Shown here in pieces: positions 1 through 10,323 of a stretch of 64,000 bases of DNA. Location of the stretch: positions 124,001 through 188,000 of the forward strand of contig JAJPIF010000004.1 of assembly GCA_021324885.1 (NCBI GenBank), written 5' to 3'. Below the pieces are notes generated by a model. The model searched no databases and had not been told where the DNA came from. It saw only the letters and a list, made by a program, of their open reading frames with translations. Each line of letters starts with the position of its first letter. Position 1 is the first letter of the stretch. This stretch comes from Pseudomonadota bacterium. Lineage in GTDB: Bacteria > Desulfobacterota > Binatia > Binatales > Binataceae. Made by a program: the position numbers and the translations under genes.

Positions 1-1746
1 CGCCGCCCGCGCCTGGTCGGACTCGGCGCGGCGCCCGGATTCGGCCATGGTATCGCGCACCTGGTCGGCACCTTCCTTAACACCATCGACATGAACCTGC
101 GCGCCGACGATCAGGTCGAGGAACTGCGCCGGCTCAACGAAAGCGTCATCAAGGCCCAGGCGGAGCTGAGCGCGCTCAAGGCCCGGATGGCGGCGCTGAT
201 GCCCGAAAACGAACTCAAGATTTTCGACGCGCACCGCCTGATTCTGGAAGACGAGGAGTTCATCGGGCGTATTCGAACCGCGATTGAATCGGGTTACGCG
301 GCGGAAAGCGCGCTGTTTCGCGTGATCGACGAGGTGAGCGCCTCGATGCTGGCGATGGCGGACGGTTACCTGCGGGAGCGGGCAAGCGATTTCCGCGACG
401 TCGGCCATCGCCTGCTGCGCCATCTGCGGCGCGAGGACAGCCGCAGCCCGTTCGTCCATCCGACCATCCTGGTCGCCGAGGAGCTGACACTGTCACAATT
501 GACGTTGCTGTCGCACGAAAATCTGGCCGGAATCGCGCTGCAATCGGGCGGTGTCACCTCGCACGCCGCGATCCTGGCGCGTTCCTTCGAAATTCCGACG
601 GTGGTGGGGATTGAACACCTGATGGAATCGGTGAGCGAGGGCGACGATCTGATCCTCGACGGCAATTCGGGCATCCTCTACATCAAGCCGAGCGCGGACG
701 TGCAGCGCGAATACGACCGGCTGTCGCGCCAATACAACGCTTTCCGGCGCGAGCTGATGGCCCATCCGACGGAGGGCGCGATCACCCACGACGGCCATCG
801 GATCCATCTGCTGGCCAATATCGCACTGCAAAACGATATCGAGATCGCGCTCAAGTACGGCGCCGAAGGGGTCGGCTTGTTCCGCTCCGAGTTTTCTTTT
901 CTGACCTACGAGGACTTTCCCGACGAGAACGAGCAGGTCGCGCTTTACAATCGCCTGCTCAAGCCGATGGGCAATCGGACGGTGACCTTTCGCACGCTCG
1001 ACATCGGCGCCGACAAGTATCCCTCTTACATGCGGGTGCCGCGCGAGGACAATCCGTTCCTGGGATGGCGCTCGATCCGGGTTTCGCTGGAGATGCCGTC
1101 GCTGTTCAAGGCGCAACTGCGGGCAATCCTGCGTTCGGCAGCGCGCCACAACGTTCGCCTGCTGTTTCCGATGATCTCCAACATGGAGGAACTGCGCAAT
1201 GCGCGCGAACTGCTCGCCGAGGCGCAGGCCGAGCTTTACCGCGAGGGGCTGGAGCACAACCCCGCGATTGCGGTCGGCGCCATGATCGAAGTGCCGGCGG
1301 CGGTCTGGCTGGCGCCCCGGCTGGTCAAGGAAGTGGACTTTTTTTCGATCGGCACCAACGACTTGATCCAGTTTCTGCTGGCGGTGGACCGCAACAATCC
1401 CAAGGTGGCGGCGCTTTACGAGCCGCTCCATCCCGCCGTTCTGGCCGCTATTTCGCAGGTTTTCACCGTCGCGAAGGAAGCGGGCAAGCCGGTTTGCATT
1501 TGCGGCGAGATGGCCAGTGATCCGATGGCGACACTGGTGCTGATTGGAATCGGCCTGACAGAATTGAGCCTGAGTCCGCTTTTCATCCCGGTCGTGCGCG
1601 AGGTGGTGCGCCACGTCAATTACGCAACCGCACGCTTGATCGCCAAAGATGTGCTTGAAATGAGCACGGTCCAGCAGATCAAGGGGTACCTGGTTGAGCG
1701 TTACCGGGACCTCGGTTTAATCAACCTGGTCGAAATGTACCGTTGA
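1..1746 (+). CDS. Phosphoenolpyruvate-protein phosphotransferase (enzyme I / PtsP type), 5' end outside window
   Basis: This is the cytoplasmic enzyme that takes phosphate from PEP onto a histidine and passes it to HPr. The frame is open to the window edge: residues before the first internal Met (position 91) read GLGAAPGFGHGIAH, which matches the start of the enzyme I core, so the gene begins upstream and may carry an N-terminal sensor domain as in PtsP. Counting from the Met at 91, the swivelling domain has the phospho-His motif GGVTSHAAILAR (His158), followed by the PEP-binding TIM barrel with EPLHPAV and the catalytic CGEMASDP (Cys471). No HPr or EII gene is visible downstream. The family call is firm; PtsI versus PtsP cannot be settled without the 5' end. 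Confidence 0.93.
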   Translation, partial: RRPRLVGLGAAPGFGHGIAHLVGTFLNTIDMNLRADDQVEELRRLNESVIKAQAELSALKARMAALMPENELKIFDAHRLILEDEEFIGRIRTAIESGYAAESALFRVIDEVSASMLAMADGYLRERASDFRDVGHRLLRHLRREDSRSPFVHPTILVAEELTLSQLTLLSHENLAGIALQSGGVTSHAAILARSFEIPTVVGIEHLMESVSEGDDLILDGNSGILYIKPSADVQREYDRLSRQYNAFRRELMAHPTEGAITHDGHRIHLLANIALQNDIEIALKYGAEGVGLFRSEFSFLTYEDFPDENEQVALYNRLLKPMGNRTVTFRTLDIGADKYPSYMRVPREDNPFLGWRSIRVSLEMPSLFKAQLRAILRSAARHNVRLLFPMISNMEELRNARELLAEAQAELYREGLEHNPAIAVGAMIEVPAAVWLAPRLVKEVDFFSIGTNDLIQFLLAVDRNNPKVAALYEPLHPAVLAAISQVFTVAKEAGKPVCICGEMASDPMATLVLIGIGLTELSLSPLFIPVVREVVRHVNYATARLIAKDVLEMSTVQQIKGYLVERYRDLGLINLVEMYR

Positions 1747-1898
1747 GTTGCCGGTTTCTGGACACGAATTCTATTCCAGAAAAAGGTTGACTCGAATACC
1801 GTATATCTTGTAGGAAATACCCGACTTGACCAGTCGGTTAGGAATGCCTCCCTCGGCGAAGTCCGTGGTCTCGGAGAGAGGTTGAAGAGGTTTTTTCG

Positions 1899-3758
1899 AT
1901 GGTTGTTTTACTTGTACTTGCAGGCCTGCTATTAGCCGCGGTTGGCCTCTTTTACCTGATTCTTGGCCGCAACCGCTATGGTTCGATAACGCGTTCGCAG
2001 TTAACCGCTTCGGCGGGCGCCGCGCAAAGCGGGGTGCTTAAGCCCGAACCGTGCCGGACCATCAGGGTCTATTTCATCAAACCTTCGCGCTACGATGACG
2101 CCGGTTATGTCCAGTTCTATCGATGGGGTGTGCAGCCCAATAATACCCTGACGGTTTTGGCCGCACTGAATGATACTTATAACCGGCAATTCGGCGCTAA
2201 ACGCAACGTTTTTCTCGAAACCGTGATCTGGGACGAAGTGTGCGACGGCGCCATTGGACCCGAAAATATCAGAGCAATCAAAGAGCGCGCCCGCGAGGAC
2301 GGGGTCGAGCTGCTGATCGGAATAGCCGGCGTGCAGTCCAATCAGTATCCGCGCGGACGCGATTTGGCCCTGCAGTTCGTGGCGCAGGGGCTGACCACGA
2401 TCATGGGCGGCTTCCACGTCAGCGGCTATCCGCAGTCCCGTGAATTCCTGCATGGTTGCGGCGTTTCGACCGCAGTTGGCGAAGCGGAGAACTTTTGGGC
2501 CGAGATCATCGAGGACTATCTCAACGGCGCGCTCAAGCCCGAGTATTCCGTCAACGAGGGTATCCGCGCCAAGACGGGGACCGGCGATATCCTGGTGCCC
2601 GTGATCACCGACGCGCAGTTGCCGCTGATTGACGATCGCTACCTGACCCGGTTTTTCAACGACACCCAGACCACGCTGGACACCTCGCGGGGATGCCCGT
2701 TTACCTGCTCGTACTGCTCGGTCAAGAACGTGATGGGCCGCACGATGCGCTCGCGCGACCCTCAATCGGTTGTCCAGTGGGTGCGCGACGCGGTCTTCAA
2801 TCACGGCATCGATTCGCTATTCCTCGTCGATGACGATTTCTTCCGCAGCCCGCGATGGGACGAAATCCTGACCGGCATAGCGCAGGTGCGCAAGGAATTC
2901 CCCCGCCTCTCCTTCATGATGCAGGTCGATGTGGACGCCTCCTGCTATGCCAATGTGGCCGAAGGGGAAAAACTCAGCGCCAAGCACAATCGCAGCCGCC
3001 GCTTCGTTGAGTTGGCGGCGGAGGCGGGATGCTACCAGGCCTTCGTCGGAATCGAGTCGCTCAATCCCGACAACCTCAATTATGCGACCAAGTATCAAAA
3101 TACCGACGATCGCAGCCATCGGATGGTGCTGGAGGACGCGCGCAAACGGGTGCTCTCGAAGTATCGCCGGGTGGTCGACAACTGGCATCGCGCGGGAATT
3201 TCGGTGCACGCCGGATATATGCTGGGATTTCCATTTGACGGAGCTGACTGCGGGCGGGTCGCGGGCCGGATGCTGCGGCAGCTCGGCTTCGACATCGTCT
3301 CCTTCTTTATCATGACCCCGCTGCCCGGTACCGAGGATCAAATCCGTTACGCTAAAGAGGGGCAAATCATAGATTGGGACTTCAACAATCTTGATTCGCA
3401 GCACGTCACGCTCAAGCACGACAAGATGGACCGCTACATGTGGATGCGCGCCTATACCGACGCCTTCAAGACTTTTTACTCGCCCTGGCGGCTGCTGCAC
3501 ACGATTTTCACGGTGGCCGGCGGCCGCGGGTTGTCAGCCGAGTCGCGCCGCTCCGTGGTCCGACAGTTTATCTATTACTTCTTCAGCTATCGCCAGGGAC
3601 GCCATCCGATGGTCGGCGGGGTCTGGCAAATCATCCGGCGCGACCTGCGGCGAGGTCCGGTGACCGACGAGGAGGCGCAGCGCTTTTACCTCGGGGACCG
3701 CCGCTTCAAGGCGATTCTGCATGGTTCGCAGGGCGAAATCGCCGCCGCCCCCGCCTAG
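1899..3758 (+). CDS. Membrane-anchored radical SAM protein with B12-binding-like domain
   Basis: A 619-residue protein. Residues 1-25 form one hydrophobic segment, so it is probably tethered to the inner membrane. Residues about 45-200 resemble a cobalamin-binding (Rossmann-like) domain of the B12-radical SAM class. The radical SAM core follows with a textbook CxxxCxxC at Cys266, Cys270 and Cys273 (RGCPFTCSYCS), which would hold the [4Fe-4S] cluster that cleaves S-adenosylmethionine. The C-terminal 150 residues are basic and aromatic-rich and I do not recognise them. The substrate is unknown; relatives methylate or rearrange lipids, peptides and cofactors. It stands alone, 152 bases after the preceding gene, with a possible SD GAGAGGTTGAAGAGG before the ATG. 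Confidence 0.85.
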   Translation: MVVLLVLAGLLLAAVGLFYLILGRNRYGSITRSQLTASAGAAQSGVLKPEPCRTIRVYFIKPSRYDDAGYVQFYRWGVQPNNTLTVLAALNDTYNRQFGAKRNVFLETVIWDEVCDGAIGPENIRAIKERAREDGVELLIGIAGVQSNQYPRGRDLALQFVAQGLTTIMGGFHVSGYPQSREFLHGCGVSTAVGEAENFWAEIIEDYLNGALKPEYSVNEGIRAKTGTGDILVPVITDAQLPLIDDRYLTRFFNDTQTTLDTSRGCPFTCSYCSVKNVMGRTMRSRDPQSVVQWVRDAVFNHGIDSLFLVDDDFFRSPRWDEILTGIAQVRKEFPRLSFMMQVDVDASCYANVAEGEKLSAKHNRSRRFVELAAEAGCYQAFVGIESLNPDNLNYATKYQNTDDRSHRMVLEDARKRVLSKYRRVVDNWHRAGISVHAGYMLGFPFDGADCGRVAGRMLRQLGFDIVSFFIMTPLPGTEDQIRYAKEGQIIDWDFNNLDSQHVTLKHDKMDRYMWMRAYTDAFKTFYSPWRLLHTIFTVAGGRGLSAESRRSVVRQFIYYFFSYRQGRHPMVGGVWQIIRRDLRRGPVTDEEAQRFYLGDRRFKAILHGSQGEIAAAPA

Positions 3759-3974
3759 AAATATCATCCTTCTGCCGAGCTGCTGCCGTTGAACGCGGCC
3801 AGCTTCTGATGGCATCAGCATCAGATCGGCTGGAATAATGACGGAGGCCCGCGGCGCCGGCGCTCAATCGCCGCAAGCGTCCTTTTTCGTGGCCATTTAA
3901 GCCCGTGCGGAAATGAACGCGCTGGACTTGGTGTAACGTCTGTTCTAAAAAAGACTTTGGTCGCTGATTCGTCC

Positions 3975-4250
3975 ATGCCCATAAGAGAACAGGAAATTGA
4001 CGCGCTCGCGCGTCATTTCGTCGAGAGCATGATCGCAGGCGGCGCGATCGTGCCCAAGGCCGACCCCGAAGCGCTGATTGCCTGCGTGGTTGAATTCCTG
4101 TCGGCCAACTTCGAGCAGGAAAATCAAATCGACGAGGAAGCCGATCGCATGGCCGAGGACGAAGCGCGCAGGCATCCGGGGATTGATGTTACCCGCCTGC
4201 GCCACCTGATCCGGCAGCGAATCGCCGAACGCCGGGGCTTTACCCTGTAA
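3975..4250 (+). CDS. DUF507 family protein, first copy
   Basis: A 91-residue acidic, helical protein of the DUF507 family, whose function is unknown. The pattern of a basic-acidic N terminus, an EExDRxAE-like central helix and a C-terminal IRQRIAERRGF is what I recall for this family. A TTG at 3957 in the same frame would add six residues. I prefer the ATG at 3975 because family members start close to this point, although neither start has a clear Shine-Dalgarno. It is followed after 17 bases by a second DUF507 gene, so the two are probably cotranscribed, and both lie directly upstream of groES-groEL. Confidence 0.75.
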   Translation: MPIREQEIDALARHFVESMIAGGAIVPKADPEALIACVVEFLSANFEQENQIDEEADRMAEDEARRHPGIDVTRLRHLIRQRIAERRGFTL

Positions 4251-4267
4251 GCGTCACGCCCACGCCT

Positions 4268-4543
4268 ATGAAGTTGAGCGAGGATCGCATCTTGTACCTG
4301 GCGCGGGAGTCGCTCAACCGTCTGCGCGCTGAAGGTCTGGCGGACATCCCGAACTTCCCTCTCGCCCTGCGCCGAGGCCGCGAGGTGATCACGCAATGGC
4401 TGGAAAGGGGCGACCGGGTCGATGCGGCCGTCAGGCGCAAGATCGCGTCGCTCAAACGAGGCGTGGTCGAGGGCAGCAGCGAATGGCAGATTCTTTACCG
4501 CCGTTACCGGGAAGAAGAGCTGCGCAAAAAGGGGCCGAAATAG
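4268..4543 (+). CDS. DUF507 family protein, second copy
   Basis: A 91-residue protein that starts MKLSEDRILYLARE, the typical opening of DUF507 proteins. It is diverged from the neighbour 17 bases upstream: it is more basic, and its C terminus YRRYREEELRKKG is strongly charged. In other genomes as I recall them, DUF507 proteins often occur as such adjacent pairs, so a heteromeric partner role is possible but unproven. The distance to groES is about 200 bases and contains the CIRCE operator, so it is likely a separate transcription unit from groESL. Confidence 0.75.
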   Translation: MKLSEDRILYLARESLNRLRAEGLADIPNFPLALRRGREVITQWLERGDRVDAAVRRKIASLKRGVVEGSSEWQILYRRYREEELRKKGPK

Positions 4544-4636
4544 GCACCACCCGCAACGGCTTCATTCGTCACCACAAAACCTCAGAAAGTTCATCGGACC
4601 CCCTTTTAACCGGGGCGGTGGTGCGCTAGATTTTGG

Positions 4637-4663
4637 TTGGCACTCAGACATCGCGAGTGCCAA
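4637..4663 (+). promoter_or_regulatory. CIRCE operator (HrcA binding site) of groESL
   Basis: A perfect inverted repeat, TTGGCACTC, nine bases, GAGTGCCAA. It differs from the consensus TTAGCACTC-N9-GAGTGCTAA by one symmetric change per arm. It lies about 90 bases upstream of groES. HrcA is known to repress chaperonin operons through this element; hrcA itself is not in the window. Confidence 0.94.
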
Positions 4664-4691
4664 TTGACATCCGGCATTCAGTGATTACTTT
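4664..4691 (+). promoter_or_regulatory. Possible sigma-70 promoter of groESL
   Basis: TTGACA at 4664-4669 is followed after 16 bases by TACTTT at 4686-4691, starting exactly where CIRCE ends. An alternative is TAGATT at 4627-4632, which would put the start site inside CIRCE, the more usual arrangement. The sequence alone does not decide between them. Confidence 0.45.
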
Positions 4692-4751
4692 TTGCGCGGA
4701 AGTTAAAGCCTTAAATCTGAGGGCAATCTTTCAGGAGGTGGTTTCACAGCC

Positions 4752-5042
4752 ATGAAGAGTATCAGGCCGCTGGGCGATCGGGTCTTGGTCAAGCGAATCC
4801 AGGAGGAGGAGAAGACCAAGGGCGGAATCATCATTCCCGACACGGCGAAGGAAAAGCCGCAGGAGGGAATGGTGGTTGCGGTCGGCAAAGGCAAGGTCAC
4901 GGAAGAGGGAAAAGTCATTCCCCCGGACGTCAAGAAGGGCGATCGCATTCTGTTCGGCAAGTATTCCGGCACCGAAGTCAAAATCGAGGGTGAAGAGCAT
5001 CTGATCCTGCGGGAAGACGAAATCGTCGGCGTGCTCGAATAA
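4752..5042 (+). CDS. groS: Co-chaperonin GroES
   Basis: The 10-kDa co-chaperonin that caps the GroEL ring and closes the folding chamber. The 96 residues match the family in length and carry its hallmarks: [12 protein letters not shown] at the N terminus, a mobile loop around residues 17-33 ([15 protein letters not shown]), the [11 protein letters not shown] strand and the ending DEIVGVLE. A strong Shine-Dalgarno AGGAGGTGG sits 10 bases before the ATG. groEL follows after 43 bases, and the CIRCE element upstream points to HrcA control of both. Confidence 0.98.
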   Translation: MKSIRPLGDRVLVKRIQEEEKTKGGIIIPDTAKEKPQEGMVVAVGKGKVTEEGKVIPPDVKKGDRILFGKYSGTEVKIEGEEHLILREDEIVGVLE

Positions 5043-5079
5043 CCACAACGGACGGAAAACTTTCAAGGGAAGGAGCTAA

Positions 5080-6705
<1,626 letters not shown>

Positions 6706-6731
6706 TTCGCTAAAATCAGGCTCTGAGCGGC

Positions 6732-6768
6732 GCAAAACGGCGGCCCTGTTAAGGGGCCGCCGTTTTGC
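6732..6768 (+). terminator. Rho-independent terminator after groEL
   Basis: A perfect 15-bp stem (6732-6746 with 6754-6768) around a 7-base loop. The stem carries AAAA on its left arm and TTTT on its right, so it could act in both directions. It lies 27 bases after the groEL stop and abuts the truncated toxin gene on the opposite strand. Confidence 0.9.
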
Positions 6769-6774
6769 TTTGGG

Positions 6775-6897
6775 CGCGGCCACAATCGCTCCATTCCCGT
6801 CATTCAAACCATCGAGAATGGCTTCGCTGAAGGGTGTTGCTTGATCTTCAAAAAACCAGCACAGCGCCACCGATGCGTCCAGAACCAGGCGGCTCAA
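6775..6897 (-). pseudogene. Truncated PIN-domain toxin (VapC-like), N-terminal 41 codons only
   Basis: The first codons read [19 protein letters not shown], the typical opening of VapC PIN nucleases with the first catalytic Asp (Asp7). Similarity stops after about 41 residues, within a few bases of the groEL terminator, and the frame then runs antisense through the terminator into groEL. The three remaining acidic residues of the active site are missing, so it cannot be an active nuclease. The TTG start overlaps the antitoxin stop (TTGA), which is the normal toxin-antitoxin operon junction. Confidence 0.75.
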
Positions 6898-7148
6898 ACA
6901 CGGCCCTCCTCTATCAGGCTGCGGAGACTTACGTCTCCAAGCACCACGCCGCGTCGCAGTTGGCGAATTTTCGCGGCGGCTTGGCCGGGATTGCGCCGCA
7001 CTGACTGGCCCGCAGGTACCAGGCGCGCAACGGCTACACCATGCTTTGTAATAAGGATTTCTTCACCGCGCTGGACCCGGGCGACGACTGCCGGAAAGTG
7101 AGTCTTGGCTGCGAACAGTCCGACTTCTTTATTAGACCGCTTCATCAA
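6894..7148 (-). CDS. Phd/YefM-family antitoxin, orphaned
   Basis: An 84-residue protein with the Phd/YefM fold signature: [19 protein letters not shown], then [18 protein letters not shown]. Members bind DNA through the N-terminal half and neutralise a toxin through the C-terminal tail, repressing their own operon. Here the tail is intact, but the toxin that follows is truncated, so this gene is probably an orphan or a decaying remnant. It starts 177 bases from fumC, which reads in the opposite direction. Confidence 0.82.
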   Translation of the reverse strand: MMKRSNKEVGLFAAKTHFPAVVARVQRGEEILITKHGVAVARLVPAGQSVRRNPGQAAAKIRQLRRGVVLGDVSLRSLIEEGRV

Positions 7149-7325
7149 ACCAGTCCGGCACTAGTTGGATTAACCCGTCATGGCAGGAATTTCGGATTCC
7201 AGGTAAGCCTTGCGATACGGCTGCTGGAATCAGTTCCGGGGCCGCGGTATAGGGGAACAGGACGATTTCATCGAAATCCACTCCTGAACTGGCAATCCGG
7301 ACTCAATCCTAAGGAACAACGCACG

Positions 7326-8744
7326 ATGGCTACAGCAAAAGCATCACAGAACAAGGCCACTCGCACCGAGACCGACACGATGGGCGCGATCGAGGTTGCT
7401 AGCGATCGCTACTGGGGGGCGCAGACCCAACGTTCGCTCCTGCATTTCAATATCGGCAACGACATCATGCCGCGCGAATTGATCCGCGCCTTTGGAATTC
7501 TCAAGAAAGCCGCGGCCCGGGTTAACCAGGATTTGGGGTTGTTGCCGGCGGAAAAGGCCAGGCTCATCATCCAGGCTGCCGACGAAGTGATCGAGGGCAA
7601 ACTCGACGATCATTTTCCTTTGCATATCTGGCAAACCGGCAGCGGCACTCAGACCAACATGAACGCCAACGAGGTGATCTCCAATCGCGCGATCGAGCTG
7701 GCCGGCGGGGTGATGGGCAGCAAAAAGCCGATCCATCCCAATGACGACGTCAACATGTCGCAATCCTCCAATGATACCTTTCCCGCCGCGATGCATATAG
7801 CGGCCGTGGAGGTGATCCATCATCGGCTGCTGCCGGCGCTGAAGGAGCTGCGCGACGCGCTGGCGGCCAAATCCGAGCAGTTCAAGGACATCATCAAGAT
7901 TGGCCGCACACATCTGATGGACGCGGTGCCGCTTACGCTGGGACAGGAGTTCTCAGGCTATGTCGCCCAGATCGATCAGGACATCGAGCGCATCAAAGCC
8001 TCGCTGCCCAACCTTTACGAACTGGCGCTGGGCGGCACCGCTGTAGGTACGGGACTTAATGCGCACAAGGAGTTTGCCGATCGGGTCGCCGCCGAGATCG
8101 CGCGGCTGACCGGGTTGCCGTTCGTGTCGGCGCCCAACAAGTTCGCCACGCTGGCCGCCCACGACGCGATTGTGGCCGCCAGCGGAGCTTTGCGTACGCT
8201 GGCCTGCTCGCTGATGAAAATCGCCAACGACATCCGCTGGCTGGGTTCGGGTCCCCGCGCGGGCCTCGCCGAGCTGATCCTGCCCGAGAACGAACCCGGC
8301 TCCTCGATCATGCCGGGCAAGGTCAATCCGACGCAGAGCGAAGCGATGACGATGGTGTGTGTGCAGGTGCTTGGCAACGACACCGCAGTGGGCATCGCCG
8401 GTTCGCAGGGCAATTTCGAACTCAACGTGTTCAAACCGGTGATGATCCACAACCTGCTTCATTCGGTCCGTCTGCTCACTGACTCCTGTCACAGCTTCAA
8501 GACCTATTGCGTGGACGGGTTGAGCCCCAACCGCGAGCGGATCAATCAACACCTGAACAATTCACTGATGCTGGTAACGGCGCTGAGTCCCAAAATCGGT
8601 TATGACAACGCGGCCAAGGTCGCCAAGAAGGCGCATGCCGAGGGCAAGACGCTGCGCCAGGCCGCCGTCGAAATGGGGCTGCTCAGCGGCGAAGAGTTCG
8701 ACCAGGTGGTGCGGCCGGAGAAAATGATCGGACCCGAGGGGTGA
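7326..8744 (+). CDS. fumC: Fumarate hydratase, class II
   Basis: Converts fumarate to L-malate in the TCA cycle. The 472 residues match the class II (iron-free) enzyme. Visible hallmarks are the [18 protein letters not shown] active-site segment, [29 protein letters not shown] and the superfamily signature [13 protein letters not shown]. The frame is open further upstream, but the family starts near [18 protein letters not shown] therefore choose the ATG at 7326, which has AAGGA ten or so bases upstream. It is monocistronic by appearance. Confidence 0.97.
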   Translation: MATAKASQNKATRTETDTMGAIEVASDRYWGAQTQRSLLHFNIGNDIMPRELIRAFGILKKAAARVNQDLGLLPAEKARLIIQAADEVIEGKLDDHFPLHIWQTGSGTQTNMNANEVISNRAIELAGGVMGSKKPIHPNDDVNMSQSSNDTFPAAMHIAAVEVIHHRLLPALKELRDALAAKSEQFKDIIKIGRTHLMDAVPLTLGQEFSGYVAQIDQDIERIKASLPNLYELALGGTAVGTGLNAHKEFADRVAAEIARLTGLPFVSAPNKFATLAAHDAIVAASGALRTLACSLMKIANDIRWLGSGPRAGLAELILPENEPGSSIMPGKVNPTQSEAMTMVCVQVLGNDTAVGIAGSQGNFELNVFKPVMIHNLLHSVRLLTDSCHSFKTYCVDGLSPNRERINQHLNNSLMLVTALSPKIGYDNAAKVAKKAHAEGKTLRQAAVEMGLLSGEEFDQVVRPEKMIGPEG

Positions 8745-8852
8745 ATGGGCTGGCGCAATCCGCGACGGTTTTCTGCTATTGTAACCCGCCAATAAGCGCG
8801 ACCGCTTCAAGGATGGGTTCAACATCAGTCACGCCCGCGCCGGAGTAGATGG

Positions 8853-10166
8853 ATGGATATAAGCGTCGTCCTTCCGGTCCTCAACGAGGGAGGTAATCTG
8901 GGAGACCTCCTGGACCGTCTGCGCAACACCCTAAATCAGCTTGGCCTGGACTACGAATTTCTCGCGGTCGACGGCGGCTCGCGCGACAACACCCGCGAAG
9001 TCGCGACCGCGCATGGCGCGCGGGTGCTTGAGGAAGCGTTCCCCGGGTACGCCGGCGCTTTGGCCGCGGGTTTCCGCGAAGTGCGGGGCGACTATGTGCT
9101 GACGCTGGACGCCGACCTTTCGCATGAACCGGCGTTCGTGGCCAAGATGTGGCGCGCGCGGGAAAGCGCCGACATCGTTATCGCGTCGCGCTACGTGCGC
9201 GCCGGAGTCGCATACTCGAGTCTTGGCCGGCGCGCGCTCAGCCGGATGCTTAATGTCGCGCTGCGCCGGATGCTGTCGGTGCCCGCTTACGATCTTTCCA
9301 GCGGATATCGGCTGTACCGGCGCGAGGTTATAACCGAAGTGCCGATCAAGGGACGCAATTTCGAGGTGCTGGAGGAAATACTGGTCCGTGCCTATGCGGC
9401 CGGGTTCAGCATCACCGAAGTACCGTTCACCTACTTCCCGCGTCATCGCGGGGTTTCGCATGCCCGCGTGCTGCGCTTTGGCATGGATCTGGCCAAGTCT
9501 GCGTTCGAGCTGTGGCGACTGCGCAATTCGCTGGAATCAGCCGACTATGATGCGCGCGCGTTTTACAGCCTGATTCCGCCGCAACGCTATTGGCAGCGTG
9601 CCCGCCATCACATCATAACCTCGTGGGCGCGCGGCGCCGGGCTGACGTTGGACGTGGGAAGCGGATCCAGCATCATAATTCAGAGTCTCAACAACGCCAT
9701 CGCGCTTGATTACAACTTCGCCAAAACGCGTTACCTGCAACGGCTCAAAATTCCGGCGGTGCGCGCCTCCGCGTTCGCCCTGCCCTTCGGCGAGGGGATC
9801 TTCGATTGCGTGATCAGCTCGCAGGTAATCGAGCACATCGCCCGCGAGCCAGTGCTGTTTGACGAGATGTGGCGTGTGCTCAAACCGGGTGGAACCTTGA
9901 TTATCGGCACTCCGGACTATTCAACCTGGCAATGGCGGACGATCGAGCCGATTTACGGGATGCTGATGCCGTGGGCGTATCGCGACGAGCACATCAGCCA
10001 TTATACGCGCCAAAGTCTGTCACAATCGCTGGAGCGAATCGGTTTCGTCCACGAGGAGACGGCCTATATCGCACACGCCGAGTTGATTATGCGCTATCGC
10101 AAACCGACGACAGTAAAGCTAAGCGTTGCGCCACCTTCGCCGCTGCTCGAGGCCAGACAAGCCTGA
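8853..10166 (+). CDS. Family 2 glycosyltransferase fused to a class I methyltransferase
   Basis: Residues 1 to about 225 are a GT2 domain of the polyprenyl-phosphate mannose synthase type: ISVVLPVLNEGGNL, the nucleotide-binding LTLDADLSHEP, and SSGYRLYRR. Residues about 260-400 are a SAM methyltransferase: LDVGSGSS as motif I, FDCVISSQVIEHI and MWRVLKPGGTLIIGTP. I infer that the protein glycosylates a lipid carrier or cell-surface glycan and methylates the same or a related product. No membrane segments are obvious. Polysaccharide genes do not surround it; sat-cysC follows 157 bases later. Each domain is clear but the substrate is unknown. Confidence 0.87.
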   Translation: MDISVVLPVLNEGGNLGDLLDRLRNTLNQLGLDYEFLAVDGGSRDNTREVATAHGARVLEEAFPGYAGALAAGFREVRGDYVLTLDADLSHEPAFVAKMWRARESADIVIASRYVRAGVAYSSLGRRALSRMLNVALRRMLSVPAYDLSSGYRLYRREVITEVPIKGRNFEVLEEILVRAYAAGFSITEVPFTYFPRHRGVSHARVLRFGMDLAKSAFELWRLRNSLESADYDARAFYSLIPPQRYWQRARHHIITSWARGAGLTLDVGSGSSIIIQSLNNAIALDYNFAKTRYLQRLKIPAVRASAFALPFGEGIFDCVISSQVIEHIAREPVLFDEMWRVLKPGGTLIIGTPDYSTWQWRTIEPIYGMLMPWAYRDEHISHYTRQSLSQSLERIGFVHEETAYIAHAELIMRYRKPTTVKLSVAPPSPLLEARQA

Positions 10167-10323
10167 GGAGCATCCCGTCCGCGGCCGGCTGAAAATGCGC
10201 CTGACGCCGCCCCCTTACAGGCATCTCGTTTGAAAGGCCGATACCGGGTAAAATTGTGCACGCTTCAGGTGCATCCGCACGGGCGGGTCGCCGCAAGTAA
10301 GAAAATCCAGAGGACTGGTTTCA

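Noticed and set aside
493-1614. A 373-codon open frame on the minus strand opposite the PEP phosphotransferase gene.
   Set aside because: It has the His/Gln/Arg-rich composition typical of antisense frames in high-GC genes, no family motif, and lies wholly within a strongly supported gene.
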